Notes: generated from the letters alone by a model not told the origin. A stretch of 64,000 nt of DNA from Clusia tigrina (GCA_920105625.2 OV050030.1:137071918-137135917), one strand, 5' to 3'. Shown: positions 1 to 11,760, numbered from the stretch's first letter. Numbers and translations are program-made.

Positions 1-80
1 ATTGTTTACAGCACAAGAAAATATTGTAAAGATTTAATGGAAGTTAGTTGCACTAACTTCTTTCAGAAAGAGGGGAGGGA
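1..80 (+). mobile_element. 3' end of the array-type Gypsy element: hairpin and polypurine tract
   Basis: These bases match the DNA just before the LTRs at 41718, 49738 and 58155. They hold a 9-bp perfect hairpin (arms 40-48 and 52-60, loop TGC) and a purine tract (about 65-80) that directly abuts the LTR start. In LTR elements the polypurine tract primes plus-strand DNA synthesis. The copy is diverged from those in the array, so it is an older insertion of the same family. Confidence 0.7.
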
Positions 81-411
81 TGTTGTGGGTTAGAATCAAG
101 CTACCTACGCATAGTTGACTCACAGCACCGGCTCCTAACCGATACTACACATTTGGTGTGGTTAACTTTTCGCAATTAAATTCATTAAGAGAGCACATAT
201 TTTTAGGGTCCAAATATTGTAAATGAATAGTATTTATTATGTATTAATTATGATGTAAACTTTTAGGGTGTCACAGTTTTGCCACTTAGGGTGACTCTTT
301 TGCTTTCAGTAGGTCAGTTGGCTTGAGCAACTGACACCAAACAACAATTGCGTAACTGGAACACCAGACAATTCAATACGTAGACTGTAATGTTTGTTTG
401 TAAATAGTATA
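81..411 (+). repeat. Partial LTR, same family as the tandem array
   Basis: The LTR starts with TGTTGTG right after the polypurine tract and aligns with the LTRs at 41718, 49738 and 58155, though clearly diverged. It keeps the U3 inverted repeat (GTCAGTTG ... CAACTGAC, near 310-335). It stops at TAGTATA, where intact copies continue through the TATA box into AATAAA and U5. The mariner end follows at once, so the mariner apparently inserted at a TA inside this TATA box. The remaining half of the LTR is not visible beyond the mariner. Confidence 0.7.
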
Positions 412-1528
412 CGAGGGCGGATTGATATTGAAGCTACCTAAGTAGGAAAAAACATTTTTTTTTTCAAAAACCATTTATTTCTCAACATAGTCTCCTTTTA
501 CTTCGACACACTTAGTAAGACGATATTCCAACTTTTTTATACCATCTGAATAATACGATTTCGAGAACCCCTCAAAATACGCGTTAGTTTCGGTAATCAC
601 TTCTTCGTTTGAGATGAATCTTTTTCCTGCGAGCCATTTTTTCAAGTTTGGAAACAGGAAAAAGTCACTAGGAGCTAAATCTGGACTATAAAGTGGATGA
701 TTAACCAATTCGAAGTGTATTTCACGTAATTTTAGCATCGTATCTAATGCTGTGTGAACCGGTCCGTTTTCTTGAAGAAAGAGCATTTTTTTCTTCTTTA
801 AATGTGGTCGTTTTTCCTTTATTGCATCAATCAATTGATCCAATAATGCACGATAATACTTTCCTGTGATTGTGGATCCTTTTTCAAGATAATCGATGAG
901 CAATATTCCGTGTGCATCCCAAAATACAGTGGCCATAACCTTGCAAGTCGATTTCACTGCCTTCGCCTTCTTCGGAGCACTTCCACCAGCTTCCACCCAT
1001 TGTTTCGATTGATTTTTGGTTTAAGGTGTGTAGTGGTGGACCCACGTTTCATCAACAGTTATTAATCGACGCCAAAAATCAACAGGATTACGCTTTATCA
1101 TGTCCAAACACCGCTGTGAGTGGTCTGTCGAAATCGTTTTGTTCGACATTGAGCAAACGCGGCACCCATCTTGCCGATAGCTTTTTCATATGCAAATGTT
1201 CATGCAAAATGTTGAACACACGTTCATATGATATGTTTACCATTTCAACAATCTCACGCAACTTGACTCGGCGATCATTCATAACGATATCGAGGATTTT
1301 CTTGATATTTTCTTCAGTAACCACCTCTTTTGGCCTTCCTGTTGATGGTATTGTTGCAGTGCTTGTTCGGCCGCGTTTAAATTCAGCAATGCAATATTTT
1401 ACCATGTAATCTGACGGAGCAGACTCACCGTAATGTTTATCGAGCTTTTCTTTTGTCTCTTTTGTCTCTTTCGCCGTTTTCGCTTTCAAATAATAGTGTT
1501 TAATCACTGCACGAAATCGGCAGGTCAT
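412..1528 (-). mobile_element. Tc1/mariner element, irritans-like, one end visible
   Basis: Position 412 follows a TA and begins CGAGGGCGG, the kind of terminal sequence expected at a mariner end. The transposase reads on the minus strand towards it. No matching inverted repeat is visible beyond 1528, where AT-rich DNA follows, so the 5' end is truncated or decayed. A mariner moves by cut-and-paste and duplicates TA. Confidence 0.7.
475..1528 (-). pseudogene. mariner transposase, broken
   Basis: The N-terminal part (1528 down to about 1110) carries the paired helix-turn-helix DNA-binding region and the downstream WVPR motif of irritans-type mariners. The C-terminal part (996-475) holds the catalytic domain. 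The first catalytic Asp lies in the VDETWVHHYTP segment (about 1025-1060) and the last in APSD, 34 residues after the second position. At that second position the usual QDN is QEN, so the catalytic Asp is Glu. There are two other lesions: a one-base frameshift in about 1105-1140 and a TAA stop at 1021-1023 just after HHYTP. The gene is dead. Full-length irritans transposases are near 350 residues, and this remnant covers most of that length. Confidence 0.85.
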
Positions 1529-1701
1529 TTGTTAGCCAGCGGATGAATTAAATTACACGAATGGAAATATGCGAAAATGACTAATTAAATGAATATTAAA
1601 TTCAGATACCTCATATTTTAAGTATAATAAAATATTATAATATAAGATATTTGGTAGAACTAATGCCAATATTAAATATGAAAATATTCCTAATATTGGT
1701 T
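1529..1701. other. AT-rich spacer between mariner and Gypsy insertion
   Basis: This is AT-rich sequence with no gene. Its last five bases, TTGGT (1697-1701), recur at 10106-10110, which marks it as the pre-insertion flank of the Gypsy element that follows. Confidence 0.5.
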
Positions 1702-1792
1702 GTCATATTGTATATGATATTCTCAGTATACTTATTCATAGAATCTGGCATCACCAGACTTTTGCATTTCATTAGTATTGAACTTTTGTATT
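1702..1792 (+). repeat. 5' LTR of Gypsy element, left piece
   Basis: It matches 9907-9997 of the 3' LTR with very few differences. It ends in GTATT (1788-1792), which is the target site duplicated by the copia insertion. The LTR resumes at 6450. Confidence 0.9.
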
Positions 1793-1985
1793 TGTTAAGA
1801 TTGCGCAAACTTTTGTAGATTTTATTTAACAAGCACCTTAAAATTAAACTATCAAAGAAGGCCGTCCACCGGAAGAAGAGATAGAAAGAAAAGGAAAAGA
1901 ATGTTGTAAAACGTCAAAGATGACGTGTCACAACGTTACCAGATCAAAATGCATATTGTAATTGATAAACAGCTTTTATTCAACA
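1793..1985 (-). repeat. copia 3' LTR
   Basis: This 193-bp LTR, read on the minus strand, starts TGTTGAATAAAAGC and ends in CA. It corresponds to the LTR at 6157-6444 but lacks that copy's long TA expansion. The RNase H reading frame ends on a TGA inside its first bases. Confidence 0.9.
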
Positions 1986-3053
1986 CTCCCTCTCAATATG
2001 CAGGTTGTCTAAAGTGCAGAAACCAAGTCCTGTTAGACATCTCTCATGAGTTGCTCTCGGCAGTGATTTAGTCATTATATCGGCAATCATTTGCTGTGTT
2101 GGTACATGTTTCAATACAAACATCTTAGCGGCAACCGACTCTCGAACAAAATTATGTCTCATATCTATATGTTTCGTGCGAGCATGAAATACAGAATCAC
2201 TCGCCAAACACTGTGCTCCTCGATTATCCACAAAAATTGTAATTCTAGCGAGATCACTTAAGTCAAGCTCATTTAAGAAACTTCGCAAATAAATTGCCTC
2301 TTTCGCTGCTTCAGCTAAACTGACGTACTCGGCTTCTGTAGAAGAAAGTGCTACGGTACGTTGCTTCTGCGATTTCCAGGTTATAGCAGCTCCACTGAGA
2401 ATAAACACGTAGCCTGTATAAGAGCGACGGTCCACAACGCATCCACCCCAATCAGCATCGGTGTAAGCAAGCAGTGGATTATTCGTCCTTTTATATTCTA
2501 AGCCTTTATTTGCCGAACCAGCCAAATACCGCAAAACTCTTTTAGCAGCCTGCCAATGGCAATCAAGAGGGTTATTCAAAAACTGCGCCAATCTTGATAT
2601 GATATTCGCAATATCAGGCCTCGTTGCCACTGATAGATACATCAAAGCACCAATTAGCTCTCGGTAGGGACATCCTTCGCATTGTTTGCTTAATGCATTA
2701 TCAAATTGAGTGTTTATGTCTGCAGGCGTGGCCACTGATGTCTGATTGCAATCACACATGCCATAACTTCTGAGCAATTCTTTTATATATCCTGATTGCT
2801 TTAATTTTATAACGGCGTCATTTTGGATTATTTCCAAACCAAGGCAGAAATTTGCCAAACCGAGATCCTTGATTGCAAAGTCCTTCAAAAGTTGATCTTT
2901 AAATTTTCTTACAGCTTTTCTATTTTGTGATGCAATAAGAATATCGTCGACGTACACCAACAGTAATGTGAGTTCGTTATTTACATGACAATAAAATAAG
3001 CATGGCTCATTCATAATTGGCTTAAACCCAATACTTACAAGTTTGGCTTTCAA
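1980..3053 (-). pseudogene. copia polyprotein: RT palm and RNase H
   Basis: This 357-residue stretch carries the RT active-site motif YVDD at about residues 34-37. RNase H follows, with TDADWGG and SSTEAEY motifs near residues 200-245 and a KHIDMRHNF segment near 295, the usual Copia C-terminus. It is in the same frame as the upstream integrase/RT block (3063-4691) and is separated from it by a single TGA at 3063-3065, in a position where Copia proteins normally have Trp (AGRQ-W). It ends in the LTR at the TGA of TGTTGA. By itself it could not be expressed as part of the polyprotein. Confidence 0.9.
1986..1997 (-). promoter_or_regulatory. copia polypurine tract
   Basis: On the minus strand the run GAGAGGGAG sits immediately before the LTR. 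It also encodes the last residues of the polyprotein. It is the expected primer for plus-strand synthesis. Confidence 0.8.
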
Positions 3054-3062
3054 CTTCTTATA

Positions 3063-4691
3063 TCATTGACGACCTGCTTGTTTGAGCCCGTACAGAGCCT
3101 TTTTAAGTGCACAAACATTACCACCATCACGAAAATCGTGTAACATTTTATTCGCTCGTATACCAATATCAGTGCTTCTACCTTGTTTTAAAACAATACG
3201 CTCCAGCATCTCACTCAGCATGTCTGGTACTTTCATAAATATCTTTTCTTCTAATGAACCATTTAAGTAAGCAGTCACAACGTCAAATTGCCAGATCGCG
3301 AGTCCAAACTGTACGGATAAAGCAAGCAGTAGTCGCAAAGTTTCCAGTCTGGCCACTGGTGCGAATGTTTGGTGATAATCTACACCATTTTGGCTATAGC
3401 CTTTTGCTACTAGTCGTGCCTTTCGTTGTTCAATATTGCCATCTAATCCACATTTGTTTGTAAGTACGAAACGACAGCCAACAACATTTCGTGCAATAAG
3501 CGATTTTACAAGCTCCCATGTATCATTTTCAATAAGACTCACCACTTCTGACTCGATGGCATCCATCCATTCTTCGCACGCAGGTCCGTTCATTGCACTT
3601 CGTATACTAATTTCGGCTACGCCAGCAAAAACATCGTCCTCCAGCTCATCTGATTCAACTTTAGGCTCCTCTGGAGGTTTTTCTTCTGAAGTCAACGTGC
3701 GAGCGCGAAAAAGTTTTCGAGGTCGTCCTCTACGCCCTGTGCGCAACATCTTTGGCCGACCAGGAGCTCTACCTTCATCTTCTTGGCTGTTCACTGCTAC
3801 CACTGGAGTTCTGTTGTCAGCAATCATGTTGTTTCTCGGTGGACGAGGAGAGAATTCAACGAAACTTCTATCGCTTGATGTAGTGGGACTACATGGTAGC
3901 AGGGATTCAGAGAGTTTGTTTGAAATGCTTTGCTGCCCACAAATCTGATCGACGAATTTAACATCACGCGCACATATTATTTTATGTGAGCTTAGCATCC
4001 ATATGCGACATCCCTTTTTGTCGTGTGGATACCCCACAAATATTCCCTCGGTTGCTCTCGGTGCAAACTTATTTTTGCCGGCATCCTTATCGAGAACCAT
4101 TACTTTGGATCCAAATGACTTCAAGTAGTCGAGTTTGCCCTTTTCTTTAATAAAAATTTCGTAAGGTATTTTCCATTTTAAACTGCTTGTTGGACATCTA
4201 TTGCGTATATAACATGCCATCGACACGGCCGATGACCAAAACGTCTGACTCAATCCTGATTGGAGCAAAAGACACCTTGCCATATCTAATAGCGTACGAT
4301 TATGACGCTCTGCAACTCCGTTTTGTTCTGGAGTCCGAGGAATAGACAGTCTCCGCAAAATGCCATGATCTGAAAGATATTTATTAAAATCGTTATTAGA
4401 ATACTCACGCCCATTGTCTGACTGCAAGCATTTTATTCTTTGCCCAGTTTGATTTTCCACAAATCGCTGATACATTTTAAAAGCTTCGAAAACACCGCTT
4501 TTCTCTCGTAAGAAATATATCTCACACCATCTAGAGCTATCGTCTATGAACGTAAAAAAATACCTGGCTCGTTCTGTAGATTCCGTACGAAAAGTGTCTG
4601 AGTGTATTATCTTCAACATCTCACCGCATGGATTGTGGGAATTGGTAAACGGCAATGCGGTCATCTTACCCTTTAAGCACACCTCACGCAC
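3063..4691 (-). pseudogene. copia polyprotein: integrase core and RT start
   Basis: This 542-residue block begins just after the integrase zinc region. The integrase core shows HSD (about residue 32), SDNGRE and NGVAER, with 35 residues between the second Asp and the Glu, so the D,D35E triad is present. RT begins near residue 370 with the EWMDAI, KARLVAKGY and DVVTAYLNG motifs typical of Copia. It ends at the TGA after AGRQ. Upstream, near 4680-4700, a short CACCTCA direct duplication disturbs the reading frame. The gene is non-functional, but its catalytic residues survive. Confidence 0.9.
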
Positions 4692-4880
4692 ACCTCACAT
4701 GTCGCGATTAACTTGAGGTCATCAATATCAACTTTAGGCAAAGTACCGATCTTAATTAATCTAATCATATCCTTCGCGTTTAAGTGACCCAATCGACAAT
4801 GCCACTTCAACAGCATTCGCTACTCTCGCGTAGATAAAACAAATCGCCTCTACGATCGGCTATAAGCGATTTTCTGCCAT

Positions 4881-5474
4881 TCATATCGCAAAAATACGCA
4901 CTATCTTTCGAAAATGTAACAGTATGACCTTTGTCCGTAATTTTGCTACCGATATGAGATTAGTTCGAAGATCAGGTACAAAAAGCGCATTTTTAAATTG
5001 AATGCAGCGATTACCACTATCGCCAGCCACTGTCAGCTCCACCACGCCAGTGCCTTGAACCTCAGCACAGGCTTGGCTTGCCAGATTTAACTTAACTTTT
5101 GGAGATTTGGATATTGAATTAAAAATACTTTCATCTCCACATAAATGCGCTGTGCAACCACTATCGAGAATCCAAGCACGATTAGTGTTTGTTGAAACAG
5201 TCATTCCAGTAGTTACAGAATGGCATACAGCGTATGTTTCGTCAACATGATGAGACTGCTTGTAACCTTTTGCATTATTGTTTTTCTTTGCAGAACAAGC
5301 ATTCGCCTTGTGTCCAATCGCACCGCACTTGAAACATCTAATGTCTTTCGTAGCCATTTTCCCATGTTCCAAATTAGACTTACGATCACGTGTGCGACCA
5401 CCAGCAACCATTGCTATCACACTTCCAGAAGCTTGCAATCGTGCCTCGCTCTCTTCTATAATTTTGACTTTCAA
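4881..5474 (-). pseudogene. copia gag zinc knuckle and protease
   Basis: It carries the CCHC zinc knuckle CFKCGAIGHKANAC (CX2CX4HX4C) and the aspartic protease signature WILDSGCTAHLCGD. It is in frame with the gag N-terminus (5526-6095), from which a single TAA separates it. The last 20 or so residues have lost similarity because of a one-base frameshift near 4945; copia-like reading resumes in another frame through about 4810. In the intact family, Gag and protease are made as one polyprotein. Confidence 0.88.
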
Positions 5475-5525
5475 AACCTCGGCAGTAGGTAGTTCATCAC
5501 GAGATTCGATTGCGCAACGAAAGTT

Positions 5526-6095
5526 TTAAAAACTTGATGGAAGGCTATACAGCAACATAATGGTTAGTAAATCGCCATTTACCTCAATGCTCATGCTTTC
5601 TAACTTATCAACTACATCCATGAAACGTGCGATGTGGTCTTTTACATCGCCACCTTCATCCAGCTTCTGCAGCATAAGTTGCTTCAACAATGTCGCTTTA
5701 CGCGCAGGCCCCTTTGAAGCATAAATACTCTCAAGCTTAAGCCAAACTTCACGTGAAGTCTCACATCCACGTATTTGTTTTAGCTCCGAAGGCTGTATTG
5801 ATAAGATTAGATCCGCTTTGGCTTTCTTATCCTGTTTTACCCAAGCGCTTCTTGCGACATCCTCTACTGGCATTACAAAGCCGCCGCTGACGAACTCCCA
5901 AAGATCATTTTTGATTAGCAGCGCCTCGACCTGCAGACTCCACGTATCGTAATTATCTTTTGATAATAATTCGATTCGCGAGGAACTAGATACGGAGTTT
6001 GCTGCCATTTTCTTTGAAAAATTGTCAATCGTGCTGAAATTTTTCCGATCAACATTTGCGTCAAAAACTTCACTGATCTCTTCAATATCGCTCAT
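5526..6095 (-). pseudogene. copia gag N-terminal capsid region
   Basis: This 189-residue frame begins MSDIEE and contains the Copia capsid signature (KDNYDTWSLQVEALL, residues 46-60, and WVKQDKKAKADLILSI). It is the UBN2-type Gag domain that forms the virus-like particle. The frame ends at a TAA (5526-5528), and the same frame continues directly into the zinc-knuckle block, so a nonsense mutation broke the gene here. The start at 6095 lies about 60 bases downstream of the primer binding site, as expected. Confidence 0.88.
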
Positions 6096-6142
6096 TACAA
6101 ATTTAAAAACTATTCAATTATTAAATTTGGCGCATTATTAAA

Positions 6143-6156
6143 TTTGACCCATAACC
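6143..6156 (-). promoter_or_regulatory. copia primer binding site (internal initiator tRNA-Met)
   Basis: Directly after the 5' LTR the minus strand reads GGTTATGGGTC. This is complementary to the anticodon-loop region of initiator tRNA-Met (CCCATAACC), not to a tRNA 3' end. Copia elements are known to prime from a tRNA-Met fragment this way. Confidence 0.8.
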
Positions 6157-6444
<288 letters not shown>

Positions 6445-6449
6445 GTATT

Positions 6450-6556
6450 TCTTCTTGGATCCGAGCTCCTCAAGCACACTCGTTGAAAGTACTACTTTTA
6501 GGATTTACTTTTATTAAATAAATGAATTGATTGAAAATACAAAGCATATTATATCA
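6450..6556 (+). repeat. 5' LTR of Gypsy element, right piece
   Basis: It continues the LTR started at 1702 and matches 9999-10105. It ends ATATTATATCA and is followed by the primer binding site. Confidence 0.9.
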
Positions 6557-6573
6557 TGGTGTCAGATGTGGCA
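6557..6573 (+). promoter_or_regulatory. Gypsy primer binding site
   Basis: TGGTGTCAGATGTGG directly follows the LTR. It fits pairing with a tRNA 3' end of the type ...TGACACCA; a leucine tRNA is the likely match but is not certain. Confidence 0.6.
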
Positions 6574-6674
6574 AGTGGTGCTTAAAATAAATTGGAAAAT
6601 AACAACAGCAAAATAAACATAACCTAAGAAAGAAATAATATTGAGACGGGCCGTGAATGTTCTATAGACGAACA

Positions 6675-7651
6675 ATGGCAGAAGTATAACAATTAAAAGA
6701 AGAAGTTGCACAACTTAAACTATTGATACAACAGAATACGCAGAGCGCACGACCAACTTTTCCACAAATTCCATTGCCGGAACCATTGGATATAAAGTCC
6801 GGAGATATTTCGGAAAATGTTAAACATTTCAGAAGTCAGTGGGAGCTGTATCTACTGGCTACAGCTATTTTGCTTACTGCAATTGGTAGTGATGTTTTCA
6901 GAAGATATGGAAATATGCCTATTAGGGATGAAGAAAAGAGAACAGTAGCCGATTTATTGAACGCCATAGAAAAGAATTTGACACCAACTATAAACAAAAG
7001 ATATGTCAGAGCAATATTTAATATGGCCAAACAAGAAGACGATGATACATACGACGAGTATTTTAATCGATTGCGAAGCATGATAAGAAATGCACAATAT
7101 GGCGCTTTAGAGGATGACTTATTGTTGGACAAAATTATTTGTTCAATAAAAGATCATAACCTACGTGAAAGATTGTGGCTGGATAAGGATATAACTTTGG
7201 ATAAGGCAATAGAAACTTGCAAATAAAAGAATTTTCAGAGAAACAGCTGAAAGGCATAGACAATAATAACATGGAGGTAAACAAAATTCAGAGAAGTAAT
7301 GCCAAACAACAAGTAAAAAATAGCAGAACGTCATATAAATGTAAATTTTGTGGATTTGATTACCATGACAATTTAGAAAATTGTCCAGCCAGAAAAGTAT
7401 ATTGCAGAAAATGTGAAAAGAAGGGCCATTATGCAAGAGTGTGCATGGCAGACGAACCAAGTACCAGCAACAATAAACGTAACAACAAAGGTAAAACAGT
7501 AAAGGAGATTTCGACAACGGTGAATTATGAGGATCCAGAGGGGGATGAGCATTATGTACTAAATGTAGTTGAAGAAGGCTACTCAAAGGGCGTATTTAGA
7601 AATTTATTGATATACAACGCGAAATGTCAATCCGTAAACGTCAAGGCGTAG
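6675..7651 (+). pseudogene. Gypsy gag, broken
   Basis: The likely authentic start is the ATG at 6675, but codon 5 is TAA (6687-6689). The same frame then stays open to 7226 and encodes the capsid-like part. Near 7217-7226 the frame shifts by one, and the second frame (to 7651) carries two zinc-knuckle-like motifs. The first is imperfect (CX2CX4HX5C, CKFCGFDYHDNLENC); the second is standard (CRKCEKKGHYARVC). The shift falls before the zinc knuckles, not at the gag/pol border, so it looks like damage and not programmed frameshifting. Confidence 0.85.
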
Positions 7652-9124
7652 TTAGATACGGGAGCTACATGCAATCTAATTGGATACAACAACTTAAAGG
7701 ACATAGATCCTAATCCACATATTAAGAGAACTTTTACGAAACTAAAAACAATAGAGGGAACATAAATCTCAACCGTGGGAACAACTCAGTTAACAGTACA
7801 AAGTAAGGCAAATGACAGAAAGTTTTTTTTTTATGTCATCAGAAGAGATCACTGTCCACTATTATCGGCAGAGGCATGTCAACAGCTAAAATTAATAGAA
7901 ATTTGCAAAGTAGTCACACAAAATACAACACAACAAGAAGCATACAACATGGTCAACAAATATAGCAAGGTATTTGAAAGTTTGGGGAAGTTGACGGGGG
8001 AAATTAGGTTAGAAATTGATGAAACCGCAACACCGAAAAGCGAGCCTCCACGAAGAATTCCAGTAGCGTTACGGGCACAACTAAAAACAACATTAGATGA
8101 GATGGAAAAAGCTAACGTGATTGAAAAGGAGCTAGAACAGACTCCGTGGACAAGCAACATAGTCATAGTTAGGAAAAACAACAACAAGCTAAGAGTTTGT
8201 ATCGACCCTCGGAAATTGAATGAGAGTCTTAGGGATGTTAAATACCAATTGCCAACAGTTGAGGAAATTATTACGGAACTAACGGGTGCAAAGGTTTTCA
8301 GTATACTCGATGCAAAGAGCGGCTTTTGGCAGTTGGAGTTGGATGAACCGAGCAGCAGATTAACAACTTTTTGAACACCATTTAAGAAGTATCGTTTTAA
8401 GAGACTACCATTTGGAATAAAACCAGCAATGGAAATCTTCCAAATGAAGCAAAATCATGTCGTTTATGGCTTAAAGGGTGTAACATGCATAGCCGACGAC
8501 ATTTTGGTAGTAGGAAAAGGAGAGAATATTGAAGAGGCAACTCGAGATCACAACAAAAACTTACAACAACTACTTGAACGTCTAGAAAGGGAAACTTTGA
8601 AGATAGATGAGAAAATGAGGATTGGTCAAAGAGATATAAAGTTTTTTGGTCATATTTTAACAGGAGAAGGTTTAAAACCGGATCCAGAAAAATTTGAGGC
8701 AATTGTAAACATTCCAAGACCATCAGACAAAAGCGATACATTGCGCTTTCTGGGTATGGCAACCTATTTGAGTAAATTCATTCCAAACATGTCAGATATA
8801 ACTGAACCGCTGAGAAAGGTAACGCACATAAAAAGTGAATTCTCATGGAGCGATGAGCAGAAGACAGCATTTAGAAAAATAAAGCATGTTATAACAAGTA
8901 CTCCAGTTCTAAAATATTTTGATATAAGAAAGCAGGTAACGATACAAACAGATGCATCATCATTTGCATTGGGCTCTTATGCAAGAGGGGCATCCTGTGA
9001 TTTATGCTTCAAAACCACTTACCCAAAGAAATTATGCCCAGATAGAGAAGGAGATGTTGGCTATACTTTTTGCGTGCAGAAGGTGATAATCGTGAAGAAA
9101 AATCATTTGAAATATATAAAATAG
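7652..9124 (+). pseudogene. Gypsy pol: protease and reverse transcriptase, broken
   Basis: A TAG at 7649-7651 is followed at once by the protease signature LDTGAT. A second in-frame TAA lies near 7763. RT follows: TPWTSNIVIV, LRVCIDPRKLN and FSILDAKSGFWQLELD lead to a TGA at 8372-8374, and the same frame continues with LPFGIKPA, the active site IADD (normally YVDD) and FFGHILT. RNase H begins (TIQTDASSFALGS, near 8945-8980) and then loses similarity, through shifts, by about 8985. With four lesions and a changed active-site motif the enzyme cannot be active. Confidence 0.88.
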
Positions 9125-9279
9125 AAGAAGAATTAAAAGAATGGATGGCTGCAACGATATCGAAAATAAACGAATAAGCAACGAGATGATCATCAAAATT
9201 CAAAAAGCTACGACCCAAGACAACGTTATGAATACATTGATAAAAACAATAAATTAAGGTTGGCCGGAAAACAAAAACG

Positions 9280-9895
9280 AAACTGATGAAGCAATAAGAG
9301 ACTATTGGAACATTCGTGATGAGTTGGTGAGTAACAACAGAATGATATTTAAGGCTAACAGAATATTAATTCCCCAACAAATGAGGAAGGAAATACTTGA
9401 TCGTTTACATCAGCCCCATTTGGAGCTAGAGAAACAGTCTACTGAATATTGGGGAGGAAGTGTATATGAGCGAAACCCTGATGATACTTGGTCAAAAGGG
9501 GAAGTGACCCAAAAATTGTCGAATCCAACATGCATTACTATGCAGTTGGTTCCAATCAAAAACTATACAGACGCAACACTATCCATATAAGAAAACCAAA
9601 TACCACAACAAACATGATCAGTGAAGATGAACGAACGGAAGTAGATAAGAGTATTCCTGAATCACCGATAACATCAGCAGTACAACAATCAATCTCTCAA
9701 CAAACTCCAACTTGGCAAGCACCAACTCAACCCTCTACTATCGTTGCCGAAGGCGAACATACTTCTCAAGTAGCCGAACGAAGAAACCACCAAATCGAAC
9801 ATTCAATGGAACATCACGACAACAGGACAACATCGGGACCGAAAAAGCAAATCAAGGCTCCTAAACGTTTTGAAGACTACGACACTTCTAAGTAA
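9280..9895 (+). pseudogene. Gypsy integrase ends, catalytic core deleted
   Basis: The first part (to about 9435) matches the zinc-binding start of integrase (IPQQMRKEILDRLHQPHLE). The sequence then jumps straight to integrase C-terminal and tail material (about 9475 on: KGEVTQKLSNP in one frame, YRRNTIHIRKPN in the next). The whole D,D35E core is missing. The tail, open to 9895, is rich in Gln, Thr and Pro and ends just before the polypurine tract. Confidence 0.75.
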
Positions 9896-9898
9896 AAC

Positions 9899-9906
9899 AA
9901 AGGGGA
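9899..9906 (+). promoter_or_regulatory. Gypsy polypurine tract
   Basis: AAAGGGGA directly precedes the TG of the 3' LTR. Confidence 0.75.
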
Positions 9907-10105
9907 TGTCATATTGTATATGATATTCTCAGTGTACTTACTCATAGAATCTGGCATCACCAGACTTTTGCATTTCATTAGTATTGAACTTTTGTATTTC
10001 TTCTTGGATCCGAGCTCCTCAAGCACACTCGTTGAAAGTACTACTTTTAGGATTTACTTTTATTAAATAAATGAATTGATTGAAAATACAAAGCATATTA
10101 TATCA
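9907..10105 (+). repeat. 3' LTR of Gypsy element
   Basis: This uninterrupted 199-bp LTR shows what the 5' copy looked like before copia landed in it. It is followed by the TTGGT duplication. Confidence 0.92.
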
Positions 10106-10242
10106 TTGGTCTAATAAAATAGTCATTAATATATGAAATTATTAACATTTTAATGATTTATATTCGTGTTGATAGCGCGTTACGCGCAATAAATATATAT
10201 TACGCAAACACATTCTAATGTGTGAATGTCAAATAGGATATA
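10106..10242. other. Spacer between two LTR elements
   Basis: 137 bases of AT-rich DNA including a GCGCGTTACGCGC palindrome-like stretch near 10157. No gene seen. It ends in TATA (10239-10242), the target site of the next element. Confidence 0.5.
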
Positions 10243-10261
10243 AGTTAAGGTGAGGATGGGC

Positions 10262-11113
10262 GAGTATCAAAGAAAATATCCAATGAGAAAGAGGTATACC
10301 TGAACAGGGAAACGGTCAAAGCGTTTAATCAAATTAAAAATGCCTTATTAGGAAATTATGCTGGCATATCCCGATTATAGTAAAGATTTGGACTGACGAA
10401 GGTCGCGTCTAATTACGCCATTGGCGCCGTACTCTCCCAACAAGACAGACCTATCACCTTGATATCGGCCAAACCGAGGAAAGTTAAGCAGCGAACGAAA
10501 AAGAATTGTTGGCCATAATCTGGTCACAAACTCGCTAGGGAACTACTTGTACGGATCTGCAAAGGTAAAGATATTCACAGACCACCAAGCTCTAACATAG
10601 GCGCTAAACAATAAGAACAACTCCAAAATGAAACGTTGGAAAGCGATACTGGAGCAGTACAATTATACGCTACAGTACAAACCTGGAAGAACTAATGTCG
10701 TTGCGGATGCCCTTTCGCGACTATATAAGAACACGTTCGTAAACTCATTAACACCCACACAGCACAGCTCAGAAAGTTCGCCACACAACTTAATTCCTAG
10801 TATTGAAACCCCAATAAAGATCTTCAAGAATCAAATTTTCTTAAATGAAGGAAGCCCTCCGAATTACAGCTTCAAAATAATATTCCCCACTTACCACAGG
10901 CATTTAATAACTGAACCCAATCTTACTCCTGAAAAACTAGTAGATATTTTGAAAAGATACCTGAATCCCAGAGTAATCAATTGCATTAAAACGCAAGAAT
11001 ATATAATGAGCCAAATCCAAGAAATCTATCCAAATTTTTTTTCAAGTATCGTATTCGGTTCTCACAACTACAGGTGGAAGATATCACCAACGAACAAGAA
11101 CAAGAAGACCTAA
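10262..11113 (+). pseudogene. Errantivirus pol: RNase H end and linker
   Basis: Between 10330 and 10620 Gypsy RNase H similarity (an IFTDHQAL motif and surrounding residues) is scattered over several frames with stops. From 10628 an open stretch of 161 codons begins with the conserved end of RNase H (KRWKAILEQYNYTLQYKPG, then ADALSR) and continues into the spacer before integrase. The frame ends at 11113 inside the integrase zinc region. Confidence 0.75.
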
Positions 11114-11760
11114 TAATTCAAATCTATAATAGAGCACATCGAAATCCATGTGAAAATAAAATTCAGATATTAGAAAAGTACTACTTCGCAGCAATGCCCA
11201 GAAAAATAAAAAAAAATCACAGAAATGTGTACATACCATATGCAAGAAAAATAAATATGAAAGGCACCCAAACTGACCTAAACTGAACGAAACCCTCATA
11301 CCAACTTTCCCCGGACATACACTTCATATAGACAATTTCAGTACCGAAAAAAAACTTGAAATGACCGCAATGGACAAATTCTCTAAATATGCTCAAAGAA
11401 AAATTCTGCATGCAAAATCAATAGAAAATATCAGGCAACCGCTAATGGAACTATTACTCCTTTTCGGAGTTGCAAAATTTGTCGTTATAGATAATGAAAG
11501 GTCACTCAACTCAAGAGTCAATACTTTCCATCCTGAAAAGCGAGCTCCATATTGACGTGTACACCCCACCAACATATTGAACCGAAGCAAACGGACAGGT
11601 CGACCGATTCCACTCCACCTTGATTGAAATCATACGATGCTTTAATAACGAGAGTGGATACAGAAATTTAAAGAGCTTCTCGAACGAGCCGTTAACGAAT
11701 ATAATCATAGTATTCATTCAACAGTAAGAAAAATACCCATAGATATTTTTTTTGGAAGAC
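11114..11760 (+). pseudogene. Errantivirus integrase, decayed
   Basis: Integrase similarity is spread over several frames: a zinc-region remnant with a LEKYYF motif (11165-11195), a TAMDKFSKYAQ-like core start (11361 on), VIDNE for the second Asp, and ANGQVDRFHSTL, where the usual catalytic Glu is Asp. Stops and shifts separate each piece. No activity is possible. Confidence 0.7.

Noticed and set aside
7200..7230. Programmed frameshift in gag
   Set aside because: The shift lies before the zinc knuckles and the gene has other stops, so damage is the simpler explanation.
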